A stretch of 18,954 bases of DNA from the NCBI GenBank assembly GCA_031268245.1, contig JAIRXN010000083.1, forward strand, positions 1 to 18,954. The letters run 5' to 3'. Both the position numbers and the translations under genes were made by a program. Shown piece by piece: positions 1 through 7,921 of this stretch (position 1 is the stretch's first letter; every line of letters begins with the position of its first letter). Below the pieces are notes generated by a model. It was not told the DNA's origin. It ran no database searches and saw only the letters and a list, made by a program, of their open reading frames with translations. Source of the DNA: Treponema sp. GTDB lineage: Bacteria > Spirochaetota > Spirochaetia > Treponematales > Breznakiellaceae.

Positions 1-3
1 GGA

Positions 4-132
4 AGCACTGATTTATTCAATCGAGAATAAATCAGTGCTACTTTAATGCGGTATTTGCGCAATGAAATGAGCAAATACATAGGGTAACGCTGATTAGCGT
101 CAAGTTAATCAGCGTTACCCTAGTATAACGCT
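4..132. repeat. Cluster of three hairpins downstream of the uroD-like gene
   Basis: Three inverted repeats lie in tandem. Hairpin 1 has perfect 14-bp arms, AGCACTGATTTATT (4-17) and its complement (26-39), with an 8-nt loop. Hairpin 2 has arms GTATTTGC (51-58) and GCAAATAC (71-78). Hairpin 3 has perfect 16-bp arms, AGGGTAACGCTGATTA (81-96) and its complement (106-121), extended by one more pair (80/122). A third AACGCT copy (TAACGCT, 126-132) can pair with AGCGTTA (111-117), which excludes hairpin 3. No T-tract follows, so this is not a classical intrinsic terminator, although it lies just beyond the last gene of the minus-strand operon. The cluster starts at the window edge and may continue outside. 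Confidence 0.85.
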
Positions 133-137
133 ATGAA

Positions 138-1148
138 TTATAAATTGCAAGCATCCCGAACCCAGTTGAGCCGCCTGGTTTCCGTGTTTCTCGGTATGGT
201 GCAATCCGCCCCCAGGATCACCCCCCTTCTCCCCGCTCCGGCAATGAGACGGCGAGTTTCCGCCTTTACAGCCTCTTCATCCCCGGTAAAGAGGAGGCTT
301 CCGGCAGTATTGTCAAAGCCGCCAATCACCGGCTTGTCACGGAAGAGTTTTTTGCCTTCCTCCAGGGGAACTTTTTCACAGACAGAGGCCCAGTTGATCA
401 CCTGGGCCGGATAATCCCTGTAGCGGGAAAGATCGTTCCTGTGACCTTCGTAGCCGCAGACATGGAGCAGGTTCAACGCTCCCGGGGCCTTTGCGCTTCC
501 GGCCCTGCCGGCCTCTTCCAGCACAGAAATATCCGAAGGGCTTACCGCTTTTTTATGCGCCTCTCCGTCCAGTCCCCCGGGATCCTGGGTGGAAAAATAG
601 ATTCCGTCGGCGCCTCCTTCGGCGATCACCCTGCGGGCAAGGCAGCCCAGATCCTGGGCCGCCGTATCAAGAGCCTGCTTTAGCATTTTCGGGTCTTCGC
701 CGGCGAAACGGGCAAGCATATCGTCGGCCCTTTTTCCCAGCCGGCCCTGCCTTACAAAACGGAAAGTTGTTGCGGGAGAAAAAATGTTGTAGAAACAGAG
801 TACTTCCTTTCCAAAGAGAGCGGTAATGGTTTTGGCGAATTCCACCTGCTTTTCGATCCATGGGTGCTTTTCTCCGAGGGGCTTGATTCCCCTCAGTTCG
901 GACACCCTCTCCGCGCCGGCAAAAATTTCATTGGGATACAGGAAGAAGCCGTCGGTCATTATCTTGAGAAAGTCAGGCTGATATTCGCAGTAGAACTTCC
1001 TGTGACCTGCGATGCTCTGTTCGATCAGGGAAGGATCTGCCAGGCCGTCCTGCAGTTCATCCGGCAGATAGTGATACCAGAACCCCACGGGGATTCTGTC
1101 CGTTTCTTCGTTGTGCATGGCTTTTAAGACCCATTCGCGTTTATTCAT
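138..1148 (-). CDS. Uroporphyrinogen decarboxylase family protein (not classical HemE)
   Basis: A 336-residue protein opening NKREWVLKAMHNEETDRIPV, the usual N-terminus of UroD/MtaA-type proteins, and ending in a region with GGFDNTAGSLLF and NTETRRLNWVRDA, which resemble the C-terminal strands of the UroD barrel. The PxWxMRQAGR signature of true uroporphyrinogen decarboxylase is absent; the N-terminal region instead reads PVGFWYHYLPDE. It therefore probably belongs to the large paralogous group linked to corrinoid or methyl-transfer chemistry, with unknown substrate. The ATG at 1148 has a good ribosome site (TGGAGG, 1158-1153) 4 nt upstream. It is the last gene of the five-gene minus-strand run, 27 bp after the methyltransferase gene. 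Family is fairly sure; function is open. Confidence 0.85.
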   Translation of the reverse strand: MNKREWVLKAMHNEETDRIPVGFWYHYLPDELQDGLADPSLIEQSIAGHRKFYCEYQPDFLKIMTDGFFLYPNEIFAGAERVSELRGIKPLGEKHPWIEKQVEFAKTITALFGKEVLCFYNIFSPATTFRFVRQGRLGKRADDMLARFAGEDPKMLKQALDTAAQDLGCLARRVIAEGGADGIYFSTQDPGGLDGEAHKKAVSPSDISVLEEAGRAGSAKAPGALNLLHVCGYEGHRNDLSRYRDYPAQVINWASVCEKVPLEEGKKLFRDKPVIGGFDNTAGSLLFTGDEEAVKAETRRLIAGAGRRGVILGADCTIPRNTETRRLNWVRDACNL

Positions 1149-1175
1149 GATGCCTCCATTAAAAATTTCCGTATT

Positions 1176-2588
1176 TTAATCGGCCCTGAAGATCCCGCAT
1201 TTCAGGTAGAGGGATTCACCGTAACCGAGGAGTATGGGGTGATCCTGAGCCTGGTAGCGGAAATCCAGCAGCCTGAGTCTCCGGCCTGAATCCGACGCAG
1301 CCGAGGCGATGATCTCCCTGAAACGGAATTCATCCAGGGCCTGGCTGCAGGAACAGGTAACAAGAATGCCTCCCGGCTTGAGGAGCCGCAGAGCCTTGAG
1401 ATTGATCTCCTTGTAACCCCGGAGGGCTCCTTCCAGGGCGCTCTTTGTTTTGGCAAAGGCCGGAGGATCGAGGATGATCATATCAAATTTTTCTTTATCC
1501 CTTTCAAGAGATGTAAGGATATCAAAGACATCGCCCTTGCGGGTTTCAAGCTGCGTTTCCAGGCCGTTAAGCCGGGCATTCAGCCGGGCTGTTTCCAGGG
1601 CTTCCGCCGAAGAATCCACGGCCAGGGCCTCCGCTCCCTCTCCCGCGCCCCGGAGTGCGTGAATGGCAAAAGCTCCGTGGTAGCTAAAGAGATCGAGAAT
1701 GCGGAAGGACTGTTTCTCCGTTTCGGCATGAAACGCGGTTTCGTGTCCGCCGCGGTTTTTTGGCGTAGATTTGAGGGCCGCCGAAAGCCGGGCCCGTTCA
1801 GATGTCAGGCGGTGGTTGTCCCGCTGGTCAAGGTATGTTCCGGTTTTCTGTCCGGAGAAGAGATCTACCCTGAACGGATAGCCGTTTTCAAAGACAATGA
1901 TTCCGGCCGCCGGGAAAGTTCCCCGTATGAGAGCGTCCTGCAGGGGAAGTCCCTCCAGTTCCCGCACCGGAGCGGATTTTTCGATGATACCGGCAATGCC
2001 GCCCTGAAATTTCAGGGTCTCATCCAGGGCCTGCAGTACCATGTCCCGCCTCATGTCCATGCCGTATGACAGAAACTGTACCGTAAGCCAGGAAGCCGGA
2101 GGCCCCAGCAGCGTTTCCGCGTCCTCAAAACGCAGGGCCCCGGGATTACCGTTTTCCCCGGCGGCGGTCCGCAGGACTCCCGCATCCCATCCGGTATAGC
2201 AGTCTACGATAAGTCCCGGAAGCCGGTCTGCTTCGGCAAAGACAAGGCGGGCGCTTTCCTTTTCGGGCCGGAAGCCCGCAGCGCTGCGGCGTTCCAGAGC
2301 CTCCCGGATGCGGCGTTTGAAGAAGCCCTTGTCCGCGCCTTCCTTGGAAGAGCTGTAGATACGGACGGCGATCTTTGAACGGGGGTTGGCAAAGCCCCTT
2401 CCCAGATACGCAGGTTTCCCCTGCCTTGAATACTCAACATCGACTATCTCGCCGGGCTCCGGTTCCGCCTCTACAAACCCAGGCGTTTTCTGAACGAGAA
2501 CATGCTGTATTTCGTTGTCAAAGATCCAGGGATGCCCCGAGAGAATCCGCTGTTCTTCCCCATGTTTCAAAATGACTCTTTTTATCAA
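1176..2588 (-). CDS. RlmI-like class I SAM-dependent rRNA methyltransferase with PUA domain
   Basis: A 470-residue protein. Residues 1-75 form a PUA-like RNA-binding domain (HPWIFDNEI, then PGEIVDVEYSRQGKPAYLGRGF). Residues about 110-260 match the middle domain of the RlmI/YccW family (FAEADRLPGLIVDCY; SGQKTGTYLDQRDNH). The C-terminal Rossmann fold has SAM motif I at DLFSYHGAF (299-307) and the catalytic-type motif IV DPPAF (374-378), followed by TCSCS (411-415). The expected reaction is 5-methylcytosine formation on 23S rRNA, inferred from the family. It is longer than E. coli RlmI (about 396) partly because of about 30 extra residues at 262-296. It starts with TTG, 3 bp after the ppk stop, with GAGG 8 nt upstream, so it is probably coupled to ppk translation. 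Confidence 0.88.
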   Translation of the reverse strand: MIKRVILKHGEEQRILSGHPWIFDNEIQHVLVQKTPGFVEAEPEPGEIVDVEYSRQGKPAYLGRGFANPRSKIAVRIYSSSKEGADKGFFKRRIREALERRSAAGFRPEKESARLVFAEADRLPGLIVDCYTGWDAGVLRTAAGENGNPGALRFEDAETLLGPPASWLTVQFLSYGMDMRRDMVLQALDETLKFQGGIAGIIEKSAPVRELEGLPLQDALIRGTFPAAGIIVFENGYPFRVDLFSGQKTGTYLDQRDNHRLTSERARLSAALKSTPKNRGGHETAFHAETEKQSFRILDLFSYHGAFAIHALRGAGEGAEALAVDSSAEALETARLNARLNGLETQLETRKGDVFDILTSLERDKEKFDMIILDPPAFAKTKSALEGALRGYKEINLKALRLLKPGGILVTCSCSQALDEFRFREIIASAASDSGRRLRLLDFRYQAQDHPILLGYGESLYLKCGIFRAD

Positions 2589-2591
2589 TCC

Positions 2592-4739
2592 TTAATCCTC
2601 AAGATCAAAAGTACTGCCGCTTTTTCTCACGGTAAAATCCATCCTTGCCGCCTCAGGACGGCTTGCGGCCTTGGCTGCCGCGGCAAGCATTTCCTGCTGT
2701 ACCCGGCAGGGGATTGCGCCCGCTTCGGGCTGAAGCCGCTCCCATCTTCCGCTGCTCCCGAGACGCCATGCCTGACAGTTGTCCTGAAAGTAACTAAGGA
2801 GAATGTCGTACACCCTGCGGCGGAGATCTTCCTGCAGCACCGGGAACATTAATTCTACACGGCGTTCCAGATTCCGGGGCATCCAGTCGGCGCTGGAAAG
2901 GTAGAGTTCATCCGCGCCGCCGTTGGCAAAGTAATAGATCCGGGAATGTTCCAGATAGTGACCCACAACGCTTATTACCCTGATGTTTTCGGAAAGTTCA
3001 GGCATTCCGGGAATAAGGGTACAGATCCCCCGGACACAGAGTGAAATTTTTACACCGGCTCTGCTTGCCCGGTAGAGTGAGCGAATGATGTCCTGATCAA
3101 CGAGGGCATTGAGCTTTGCCATGATCCTGCCCGGATATGCGGCGCTGGAACGCCGTTCTTCCCTTTCGATCAGTTCCAGAAGTCTCCGTTTAAGATTTAC
3201 CGGAGCAATGCTGATCAGCCGGGTGGGCTGGATCATCGAGTAGCCTGAGATCATGTTGAACAGTATCCCCGCATCGTAGGCCAGTTCTTCCCGGCAGCTA
3301 AAGAGGGAGAGATCCTCGTAGAGCCGGGCGGTCTTGTCGTTGTAATTTCCCGTGGAAAGGTGAAGGTAACGGTGGATCTGCTCCCCTTCTTTGCGTACAA
3401 CCAGTGTTATCTTCCCGTGAACCTTAAGCCGGGCAAGGCCGTAAACAACTACTGCGCCGGCCTTTTCAAGGCGGTTTGCCCAGGAGATGTTCCGCTCCTC
3501 ATCAAAACGGGCCTTGATTTCCACCACCGCCGTTACATGCTTCCCGGAAAGACTCGCCTGTTCCAGCGCCTTGACAATGGGACTGTTGCCGCTTGTCCGG
3601 TAGAGGCAGGTTTTGATGGCGATTACACCGGGATCCCGGGCGGCTTCCTGAAAGAACCGGAGTACCGGATCGAAAGATTCATAGGGCAGATGGAGGAGCA
3701 GATCCTTTTCCCGTATCGTATCCCAGATCGATGTCTCTTCGCTGAAACCGGGATTGGCATAGATCTTCCAGTTTTTTTCCCGCAGTCTATCGAAGCCGGG
3801 AACATTTACCAGTTCGTCAAGCGCGCCGAGGTTGAGAGGGCCCGGGATCTCGTAGAGATCCTGGCTTTCAAGAGAGAGCCGCCGGGCAAGCATATCCCGA
3901 AGCCTGTCACTGCCCCGTGAATAGTTCATTCGCACCGCCATGGATCTGTCCCTGCTTTCCAGAACTTCCTCCATGGCTTCAATAAAGTCTTCGTCCCGTT
4001 TTTCATCTACAGAGAAATCCGCATCCCTGTTCACTTTGAAGAGCATGGTTTCCAGTACCTTAAAACCGGGGAAGAGCTTTCCTCCCCATCTGAGTACCAG
4101 ATCCTCCAGAAGTGTCCAGGAGGAATCGCCGGGGAAGTGTATGATGCGATCCAGTACCGGAGGAATCAGTACCATTGCCGTCTTGTCTTCCGCGGAGGAT
4201 GCTTCCCCTTCGGCGCGCAGCAGGAATACACAGTTGAGGGACAGGCTGTCAATGACAGGGAGTTCTTCTCCTTCTTCAATGCGGAGGGGTGTAAGTACCG
4301 GATATACACGGGAATCAAACCAGGATTCCAGGTACTTTTTCTGTTCATCCGTGTAGGAATCCGCGTGTACCAGGCGCAGTCCTTCCGCCGCCATACCGGG
4401 AAAGATCTCTTCGGTAAGGCAGCGGTACTGTGTCTCTATGATTTCCGCACTTTTTTCTGAAATTATTGCCAGAAGTTCCGCGGGACTCAAGCCTGAAAGG
4501 TCTCTTTCAACATTTCCGCTGCGCTGAATCTTTTTCAGAGCCGCCACCCTGACCATAAAGAATTCGTCCAGATTTGAAGAAACGATGGCAAGAAAACGGA
4601 ATCTCTCCAGGGGCGGCAGATCTTTCCGCAGGCCTTCCGCCAAAACCCTCTCATTAAAATTCAGCCAGGACAGTTCGCGGTTAAAGTAGTGGACGCCGGG
4701 AAGAGGGTTCTGTGCAGGCTGTTCTGTGCGGTTCATCAC
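2592..4739 (-). CDS. ppk1: Polyphosphate kinase 1
   Basis: A 715-residue PPK1 that reversibly transfers the ATP gamma-phosphate onto polyphosphate at the membrane or in the cytosol. The N-terminal domain shows YFNRELSWLNFNERVL and SSNLDEFFMVRV. The two phospholipase-D-like domains carry the active-site histidines: H441 in KVHGKITL (equivalent to the phosphorylated H435 of E. coli), H460 in LHLSTGNYN (H454, same 19-residue spacing) and H598 in HYLEHSRIYYF (H592). All key residues are present, so it should be active. The start is GTG at 4739 or the adjacent ATG at 4736. Both overlap the ppx stop TGA, which implies translational coupling of the synthetic and degrading enzymes. Confidence 0.97.
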   Translation of the reverse strand: MMNRTEQPAQNPLPGVHYFNRELSWLNFNERVLAEGLRKDLPPLERFRFLAIVSSNLDEFFMVRVAALKKIQRSGNVERDLSGLSPAELLAIISEKSAEIIETQYRCLTEEIFPGMAAEGLRLVHADSYTDEQKKYLESWFDSRVYPVLTPLRIEEGEELPVIDSLSLNCVFLLRAEGEASSAEDKTAMVLIPPVLDRIIHFPGDSSWTLLEDLVLRWGGKLFPGFKVLETMLFKVNRDADFSVDEKRDEDFIEAMEEVLESRDRSMAVRMNYSRGSDRLRDMLARRLSLESQDLYEIPGPLNLGALDELVNVPGFDRLREKNWKIYANPGFSEETSIWDTIREKDLLLHLPYESFDPVLRFFQEAARDPGVIAIKTCLYRTSGNSPIVKALEQASLSGKHVTAVVEIKARFDEERNISWANRLEKAGAVVVYGLARLKVHGKITLVVRKEGEQIHRYLHLSTGNYNDKTARLYEDLSLFSCREELAYDAGILFNMISGYSMIQPTRLISIAPVNLKRRLLELIEREERRSSAAYPGRIMAKLNALVDQDIIRSLYRASRAGVKISLCVRGICTLIPGMPELSENIRVISVVGHYLEHSRIYYFANGGADELYLSSADWMPRNLERRVELMFPVLQEDLRRRVYDILLSYFQDNCQAWRLGSSGRWERLQPEAGAIPCRVQQEMLAAAAKAASRPEAARMDFTVRKSGSTFDLED

Positions 4740-6280
4740 ATTAACATGACCTTGTAACCGAATACGTCTTCAAAGAGATCTCCTTTTTCTTCCAGTCCCA
4801 TGAGTTCAAGCGAAAGATCGTGAGGCCCCTGGGTATGCAGCATAATCGTTTCACCCTTCCGTTCCACCCTGAGGAGGTGCAGTTGCCGGGAATGTCCCCG
4901 GTCAAGGGAATCGGCCACCCGGAGTATCGAAGAGAGTTTGAGTACCAGAACCCGTTCTTCCCTCTGAAGGGACACATAATTTATATCCGGCTGGGAAGGC
5001 GGCGGCCCCCGGTGATACCTCACCACATTGGCAATAATATCCAGTTCCTCACGATTAAGACCGAAAATCTCCGAATTGCTGACGATGTACGAGCCGTGTT
5101 TTTCGTGATTCGCTCCCTGAATAAACATGCCGATATCGTGGAGAATCGCCGCGGTCTCCAGCATCATCCGTTCCCTGCGGCCCATACCGTGTTCCTTTTT
5201 CAGTGCATCAAAGAGGCTGAGGGAAAGATCGGCCACATAGCGGGCATGCTGTTCATCAAAATGAAATTTCCGCCCCAGGTTGGCAGCCGAAGCGACGATC
5301 TGGGAGAAAAATTCCCCTTCAATTTCGCTCTCTCCCCCCAGGGAAAGATTGAGAAGGTAACCTTCCCGGATGGACTCCATGGGAACCACTATCTCCGCGG
5401 CTCCGGTCTCTTCCAGAAAGAGCCGGTACACCAAAAGCCCCGGTACAAAACCTTCCGCTTCGCCGTAAGGTATATGAAGTTTCTTAACACAGTCTTCGAT
5501 GCTGTAGTCATGGATCTTTTCAGCAAAGTCCCTAAAAGCTTCCCGGCTTATCATCCGGCACTGTTCGTTGATCTCCTTCCCTATGAGGACGCTGGCGATC
5601 CTCGCATCGGAACCGGCGACCACGACAGTCCGCACATGGGAAAGCTCCATTTCGGCGCTGAGCCTCCGGGCCGTGCTGCGTATGCTTGCATTGAGGTAAC
5701 GTGCCCGGGAAAGGGGGGAAGCGGGATTCCAGCGGAAACGCTGATCGATCAGTATCGTTCCCAGACGGAGGCTGTGGGCCGCCACCATCTTTCCCCGCCG
5801 GAGGAGCATGATCTCCGTGGAACCGCCCCCTATCTCAATGATCATTGAATTGGCCTTCCAGAAGAGGGGCAGATCCTGCTTCAGGGCATGGCGGACAGCC
5901 AGATACATGAGCCGGTTTTCCTCTACCCCCTCCACAATGGAAAGGGAAAAGCCTGTTTCCTGCCTCACCCGGTCAACAAAAACATCCCGGTTCCGGGCCG
6001 CCCGGATAGCGCTGGTGGCAATGGAGTGAACCTGGAAAACCTCAATGCCCCAGCCCGCCAGGATCTCCCGGAAACCCCTGAGCACAGAAAGACATTCCAG
6101 AAGACTTTCCCTGGAGAGTTCCCCGGAGGTAAATACATCCCGGCCCAGAGCCACAGGCCGCCCGGCCCGGTCAAGCTCCCGCCAGAGTCCTCCGCTTAGA
6201 AGTTCCGCCACCAAAAGCCGTATACCTGTGGAACCTATCTCCAGAACCCCGACGATGGGCGGCTGGTTTTCCGTCCTCAT
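4736..6280 (-). CDS. ppx: Exopolyphosphatase / pppGpp phosphohydrolase family (Ppx/GppA with HD domain)
   Basis: A 514-residue Ppx/GppA protein. The N-terminal actin-like ATPase fold has the phosphate loop EIGSTGIRLL (14-23; Glu replaces the usual first Asp of DxGSNS), the helix SIVEGVEENRLMYLAV with catalytic glutamates near 120, and the second phosphate loop EIGGGSTE (149-156). The C-terminal half (about 325-480) is an HD domain with ILHDIG (389-394) and VRYHRG (420-425). It should hydrolyse terminal phosphates of polyphosphate and possibly pppGpp; sequence alone does not separate Ppx from GppA, but overlap with ppk favours Ppx. ATG at 6280 follows the glycosidase stop by 6 bp and has a weak AGGGA site. 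Confidence 0.93.
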   Translation of the reverse strand: MRTENQPPIVGVLEIGSTGIRLLVAELLSGGLWRELDRAGRPVALGRDVFTSGELSRESLLECLSVLRGFREILAGWGIEVFQVHSIATSAIRAARNRDVFVDRVRQETGFSLSIVEGVEENRLMYLAVRHALKQDLPLFWKANSMIIEIGGGSTEIMLLRRGKMVAAHSLRLGTILIDQRFRWNPASPLSRARYLNASIRSTARRLSAEMELSHVRTVVVAGSDARIASVLIGKEINEQCRMISREAFRDFAEKIHDYSIEDCVKKLHIPYGEAEGFVPGLLVYRLFLEETGAAEIVVPMESIREGYLLNLSLGGESEIEGEFFSQIVASAANLGRKFHFDEQHARYVADLSLSLFDALKKEHGMGRRERMMLETAAILHDIGMFIQGANHEKHGSYIVSNSEIFGLNREELDIIANVVRYHRGPPPSQPDINYVSLQREERVLVLKLSSILRVADSLDRGHSRQLHLLRVERKGETIMLHTQGPHDLSLELMGLEEKGDLFEDVFGYKVMLM

Positions 6281-6286
6281 ATTTCC

Positions 6287-7702
6287 CTACAACTTTTCGA
6301 GGAGCATGGAGCATTTACCCGAAGGAATGGGCAGAGTTTTCTTTTTCTTCCCCAGGACATTTATTGTAAAGTAGTAGAGCTTCTCGCTTTCCATGTGAAT
6401 TTCCCAGCCGCGGCCGGATTTATTGGAGAGGATCGTGATCATGTTTTTCTTTAAGGAAAGGTTTTCTATCCCCATGATTTCCAGATTGGGAATAATCCAG
6501 TCCACCGTCTTGCGGGGAAGGGAGATAAAAAGCCCGATGATATTCTCGATAGTCAGGCAAATCGTTGAAAGCGCATCATAGGTAAGGGCCTGCATACGGG
6601 GAAAGTCCGGCCTTTCGAGCCACTGGGCCGGCCCTTCCTTCAAGGGCAGATATGCTTCCCAGAGATTCCCCTTGTGGTGGTTCCCGTCGGGATTCATCGA
6701 ATCCAGCATGAAGTAGAGGTGCCTGATGGCGTAGTCTCTTGCCAGATCCCAACGCTGGTAACGTTCAAGTCCCTTGATCACCATGAAGGTGAGGTGGGGA
6801 TACACGGAACCGCGGTAACCGCAGCCAAGTTCGTCAAATTCTCTCTCATTCCGGGCCACCGTGGGAAAAGGGTGAGGGGTACCGAATTGCTGCGGATCCT
6901 GAAGCTTGGCAATGATCCGCTCCGCCTTGTCGTCGTTGGGGATCTCCGCCAGCAAAGGCCAGTAGCCGGCAATGGTTTTTATGGGCAGTTGCTTTTCGTT
7001 TATATCAATATCGTGGTAGAACCCGTCTTCGGCATTCCACATAAGAGAATTGATCCGTGTCTTGAGGGAAAAATAGCGTTTCTTGTACTGGAAACTGGTT
7101 TCCTTGTTGTTAAGAATATCCGCCAGGGCGCTCATATAGAGAACATTTATGGCCATCATCGTATTGAAGTCCAGAGGATATGCTGCGCTTTCCCTGGGTG
7201 AATTTTCCATGCCTCCCGCGACGAGAGGCACCTTGTAAAGGCCGTTAGGCTGTTTGAATTCCGAATCTATCCACTCGGTGTAACGGTGGAGTATGGAAAG
7301 CACATCCTTTACCCGTTTCTTGTTGGCTGATTTATGGTAGAGGTTATATTCAGCCCAGGCGAAAAGGGGGATGCCCAGACCCTGGGGGTTGGATTCGCTG
7401 AACACGGGTTCCCCGGTTTCGACGCTGTACGCGGAACGGATGGCTCCATTTTCCTCCTGGTGACTGTAAAACACATCCAGGGTCGGGTGAGCCATGTATA
7501 TACGGTTGGAATACACCAGAAAAAAAGACGAAAAGATCGCATCGTCCTGCTCAACCACCGGGCAGCCCGGATAAAAGAAGAATTTCCCGTCAGGAGCGCC
7601 GCCGCCCTTCCAGCAATCCTGGATCCAGGCCCAGGTCTTGTCATAAATATCGACAAAATCCTGGTCATAAAAGTGGATTTTGGGGAAATCTCGCTTTGTC
7701 AA
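6287..7702 (-). CDS. GH63/MGH1-like alpha/alpha-barrel glycoside hydrolase
   Basis: A 471-residue cytosolic protein (no signal peptide) resembling the (alpha/alpha)6 glycosidases of clan GH-G, the GH63, mannosylglycerate hydrolase and trehalase-like group. Landmarks are GGMENSPRES (163-172), matching the family GMDNSPR acid motif; LDFNTMMAINVLYM (177-190), matching the DLNayl helix; GYRGSVYPHLTFMVIKGL (295-312), matching YRGPxWP; and GNLWEAYLP (345-353), matching the catalytic-base motif with E349. Position 166 is Glu where family members usually have the catalytic Asp. The substrate cannot be assigned. Start is TTG at 7702 with AAGGAG (7715-7710) 7 nt upstream; no other start fits. It is the first gene of the polyphosphate operon, suggesting a link between carbohydrate reserve and polyphosphate. 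Confidence 0.82.
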   Translation of the reverse strand: MTKRDFPKIHFYDQDFVDIYDKTWAWIQDCWKGGGAPDGKFFFYPGCPVVEQDDAIFSSFFLVYSNRIYMAHPTLDVFYSHQEENGAIRSAYSVETGEPVFSESNPQGLGIPLFAWAEYNLYHKSANKKRVKDVLSILHRYTEWIDSEFKQPNGLYKVPLVAGGMENSPRESAAYPLDFNTMMAINVLYMSALADILNNKETSFQYKKRYFSLKTRINSLMWNAEDGFYHDIDINEKQLPIKTIAGYWPLLAEIPNDDKAERIIAKLQDPQQFGTPHPFPTVARNEREFDELGCGYRGSVYPHLTFMVIKGLERYQRWDLARDYAIRHLYFMLDSMNPDGNHHKGNLWEAYLPLKEGPAQWLERPDFPRMQALTYDALSTICLTIENIIGLFISLPRKTVDWIIPNLEIMGIENLSLKKNMITILSNKSGRGWEIHMESEKLYYFTINVLGKKKKTLPIPSGKCSMLLEKL

Positions 7703-7726
7703 AAAAGTACTCCTTACGAAAATGCT

Positions 7727-7756
7727 ATATAACGACGTGGGTTACCTGATAAACAA
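7727..7756 (-). promoter_or_regulatory. Possible promoter of the glycosidase-ppx-ppk operon
   Basis: On the minus strand, TTGTTT (7756-7751) and TTATAT (7732-7727) are separated by 18 bp, about 25 bp before the TTG start. A second candidate -10, a perfect TATAAT at 7833-7828, lies further up without a convincing -35; transcription from there would include the hairpin at 7783-7819 in the leader. Weak sequence evidence only. Confidence 0.35.
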
Positions 7757-7782
7757 TGTTCCATAAATATGGTTAATCGAAT

Positions 7783-7819
7783 GAGGCTGCTCCAAAACCA
7801 ACCGGGTTTGGACAAGCTC
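7783..7819. repeat. Palindromic repeat, ACTTCAG/AACCGGG family
   Basis: Imperfect palindrome running from GAGGCTGCTCC to GGACAAGCTC, with inner arms CCAAAACC (7792-7799) and GGGTTTGG (7804-7811). The minus-strand end reads GTTTTGGAGCAGCCTCA, differing by one base from GTTTTGGAACAGCCTCA at 13673-13689. The centre CCAACCGGGTT matches the yitT-leader hairpin (17196-17206). It sits upstream of the polyphosphate operon and probably within or near its leader. Confidence 0.7.
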
Positions 7820-7884
7820 AAGTATCATTATACATTCAACCCTGAAATTTTTCTACGTTTTTTTACAAGTTTTTTTCTTACATT

Positions 7885-7919
7885 AAAAAACGCAGGAGCC
7901 CCTAGGCTCAAGCTTCTGC
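7885..7919 (-). terminator. Rho-independent terminator of the 605-residue protein gene
   Basis: Directly after the stop codon on the minus strand. The inner stem is GAGCC/GGCTC with a 4-nt loop, and the outer stem is GCAG (7919-7916) with CTGC (7895-7892), with a 6-nt bulge. A G and then six T follow (7890-7885). Confidence 0.7.
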
Positions 7920-7921
7920 CC

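Noticed and set aside
4820..5848. 342-codon open frame on the plus strand
   Set aside because: It is antisense to the Ppx/GppA gene, whose motifs are clear. The product has no recognisable domain and no ribosome site was seen.
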